Source: Acidobacteriota bacterium (GTDB lineage Bacteria > Acidobacteriota > Terriglobia > Bryobacterales > Bryobacteraceae). Taken from it: a stretch of DNA of 7,816 bases. Within the stretch, counting starts at the first letter, position 1, and every line of letters starts with the position of its first letter. Location of the stretch: the NCBI GenBank assembly GCA_021788955.1, contig JAJYKC010000094.1:1-7816 (forward strand). Direction: 5' to 3'. Shown here one piece after another: positions 6,280 through 7,816 of this stretch. Below the pieces are notes generated by a model. It did no database searches, was not told the DNA's origin, and saw only the letters and a program-made list of their open reading frames with translations. A program made the position numbers and the translations under genes.

Positions 6280-7816
6280 ATGAGCGAAACGCAGTACGAC
6301 CCGCAACAGATCGAACCGAAGTGGCAGGAGCGCTGGAGCGATCCCGCGCTTTACCGCGCTGACCCTGCGTCCGGCCGCCCGAAGTACTACGTGCTCGAGA
6401 TGCTCCCTTACCCGAGCGGACGCCTCCACATGGGCCACGTGCGCAACTACTCCATCGGTGACGCGCTCGCCCGTTATATGTGGATGCGCGGCTACGACGT
6501 GCTCCATCCAATGGGCTGGGACGCTTTCGGCCTGCCGGCGGAAAACGCAGCAATCCAGCGCGGGCGCCATCCCCACGAATGGACCGTCTCTAACATCGCC
6601 GAGATGAGGCGCCAGATGAAGCGCATCGGCTTCGCCTACGACTGGGCGCGCGAATTCGCCACCTGCGAGCCGGAATACTACCGCTGGAACCAGTGGTTCT
6701 TCCTCAAGATGCTCGAGCGCGGCCTCGCCTACCGCAAGAAGGCGCTCGTCAACTGGTGCCCGGAATGCGCCACCGTTCTGGCCAACGAGCAGGTGGTGAA
6801 CGGCTGCTGCTGGCGCCATGAGACCACCCCTGTCGAACAGCGCGCCCTCGAGCAGTGGTTCCTGAAGACCACCGCCTACGCCGAAGAACTGCTCAACGAC
6901 ATGCGCGAAATCGAAACCGGCTGGCCCGAGCGCGTGCTCACCATGCAGCGTAACTGGATCGGCCGCAGCGAAGGCGCTGAGGTCGACTTCGCCCTGGAAA
7001 ATTCGGATCACAAGATCCGCGTCTTCACCACCCGCATCGACACGATCTTCGGCGCGACGTGCGTCATCCTCGCGCCGGAGCATCCTCTCGCCGCCTCGGT
7101 GGACCCGCAACTCGAGGCCGCGCGCGAGCAGATGATCGACTCGCGCGCCCGCCAGGACCCGGGCGACATCAAAAAAGAAGGCCTGTTCACCGGCCAATAC
7201 GCGATCAACCCCTTCAGCGGCGAGCGCGTCCCGGTCTGGATCGGCAACTTCGTCCTCACCGGCTACGGCACCGGCGCCATCATGGCCGTCCCCGCGCACG
7301 ACGAGCGCGACTTCGAGTTCTGCACCACGTATGGCATCCCCATCCGCCCGGTGATCCGGCCTGTGGACGGCGCTTTGCCGGCTACCGCCACCGAAGCTTT
7401 CACCGGCGACGGCGTTGTAGAAAACTCCGGCGAGTGGAGCGGCCTCTCAAGCGAAGAAGCCCGCCGCCGCATGGGCGAAAAAGCCCGCGCCGAGGGCTTC
7501 GGCGAGCCCGCCATCACGTACCGCCTCAAGGATTGGGGCGTCTCGCGCCAGCGTTACTGGGGCACGCCCATCCCCGTCATCCACTGCCCCAAATGCGGCG
7601 TCGTGCCCGTGCCGGAGAAAGACCTGCCGGTCGTGCTCCCGCTCGATGTCACGATCACCGGCCGCGGCAGTTCGCCGCTCTCCGCCTCCGATAGCTTCAC
7701 CCGCGTCAACTGCCCGGCCTGCGGCGCCGGCGCCCGCCGCGAAACCGACACCATGGACACCTTCGTCGACTCGTCCTGGTATTTCTACCGCTACTGCGAT
7801 CCGCAAAACGGCAAAG
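6280..7816 (+). CDS. leuS: Leucyl-tRNA synthetase, N-terminal 512 residues (gene runs off the window)
   Basis: This class Ia synthetase charges tRNA-Leu with leucine and edits mischarged products. The signature HMGH (HIGH motif) is at residues 50-53, after EMLPYPSG. The ZN-1 insertion carries CPEC (160-163) and CCWRH (176-180), with His180 where Thermus has the fourth zinc cysteine. The editing domain shows the T-rich loop TTRIDT (250-255) and [15 protein letters not shown] (330-344), ending in the conserved aspartate D344, so proofreading looks intact. [10 protein letters not shown] (419-428) and SSWYFYRY mark the return to the catalytic core. The KMSKS loop and the anticodon-binding and C-terminal domains lie beyond the right edge; bacterial LeuRS is about 820-870 residues, so roughly 60 percent is visible. 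The start ATG is 30 bases after the methyltransferase stop. It is probably the last visible gene of the pafA-hom-methyltransferase transcript, although essential genes like this often have an extra internal promoter. Confidence 0.97.
   Translation, partial: MSETQYDPQQIEPKWQERWSDPALYRADPASGRPKYYVLEMLPYPSGRLHMGHVRNYSIGDALARYMWMRGYDVLHPMGWDAFGLPAENAAIQRGRHPHEWTVSNIAEMRRQMKRIGFAYDWAREFATCEPEYYRWNQWFFLKMLERGLAYRKKALVNWCPECATVLANEQVVNGCCWRHETTPVEQRALEQWFLKTTAYAEELLNDMREIETGWPERVLTMQRNWIGRSEGAEVDFALENSDHKIRVFTTRIDTIFGATCVILAPEHPLAASVDPQLEAAREQMIDSRARQDPGDIKKEGLFTGQYAINPFSGERVPVWIGNFVLTGYGTGAIMAVPAHDERDFEFCTTYGIPIRPVIRPVDGALPATATEAFTGDGVVENSGEWSGLSSEEARRRMGEKARAEGFGEPAITYRLKDWGVSRQRYWGTPIPVIHCPKCGVVPVPEKDLPVVLPLDVTITGRGSSPLSASDSFTRVNCPACGAGARRETDTMDTFVDSSWYFYRYCDPQNGK

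Noticed and set aside
5338..7299. A 653-codon open frame on the minus strand, antisense to the end of hom, the methyltransferase and leuS
   Set aside because: It overlaps three recognisable plus-strand genes. Its product is rich in Ala, Gly, Val, Glu and Arg without any family motif, as expected for a shadow frame in GC-rich DNA.
1..7816. Mobile elements, CRISPR arrays, toxin-antitoxin pairs or defence genes
   Set aside because: I saw no terminal inverted repeats with target duplications, no regularly spaced repeats, no integrase or transposase, and every recognisable gene is a housekeeping, regulatory or exported enzyme gene.

Overview
The window is GC-rich and densely coded, with short intergenic gaps and no sign of phage, insertion sequences, CRISPR or tRNA/rRNA genes. 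It reads as an ordinary chromosomal segment of a free-living, GC-rich bacterium that makes its own cysteine and aspartate-family amino acids. The combination of a PafA-type exported phosphatase, an exported serine hydrolase, a CymR-like Rrf2 regulator and an exported methyltransferase would fit an acidobacterium (Bryobacter/Solibacter-like). That placement is an inference from gene style and has not been tested by any search.

Layout. The left third lies on the minus strand. Read in the direction of transcription it holds a CymR-like Rrf2 regulator (2580-2158), an O-acetylserine sulfhydrylase cysK 33 bases downstream (2124-1177), a gap of about 160 bases with hairpins and repeats, and an exported beta-lactamase-fold serine hydrolase that starts at a GTG (1018) and runs off the left edge. 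The rest lies on the plus strand: a PafA-like alkaline phosphatase (2697-4253), homoserine dehydrogenase hom (4283-5587), a small methyltransferase with a signal peptide that overlaps hom by 4 bases (5584-6249), and leuS (6280 to beyond the right edge). The two groups diverge from a 116-base region (2581-2696) that must hold both promoters.

How the genes relate. The regulator and cysK form a plausible two-gene cysteine unit: in Firmicutes CymR works as a complex with CysK, and this regulator ends in Phe-Asp-Ile, a C-terminal isoleucine tail like those that CysK partners insert into the enzyme's active site. On the plus strand the gaps (29 bases, a 4-base overlap, 30 bases) suggest one transcript carrying pafA-like, hom, the methyltransferase and leuS. 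Hom makes homoserine for threonine and methionine, and LeuRS charges tRNA-Leu. The phosphatase and the methyltransferase are exported proteins and have no obvious metabolic link to the other two.

I found no clear previously undescribed system. The points most worth a second look are the regulator's isoleucine tail beside cysK, the exported methyltransferase coupled to hom, a terminator-like hairpin pointing the 'wrong' way between two minus-strand genes, and a perfect Shine-Dalgarno sequence stranded 29 bases upstream of the regulator's start.
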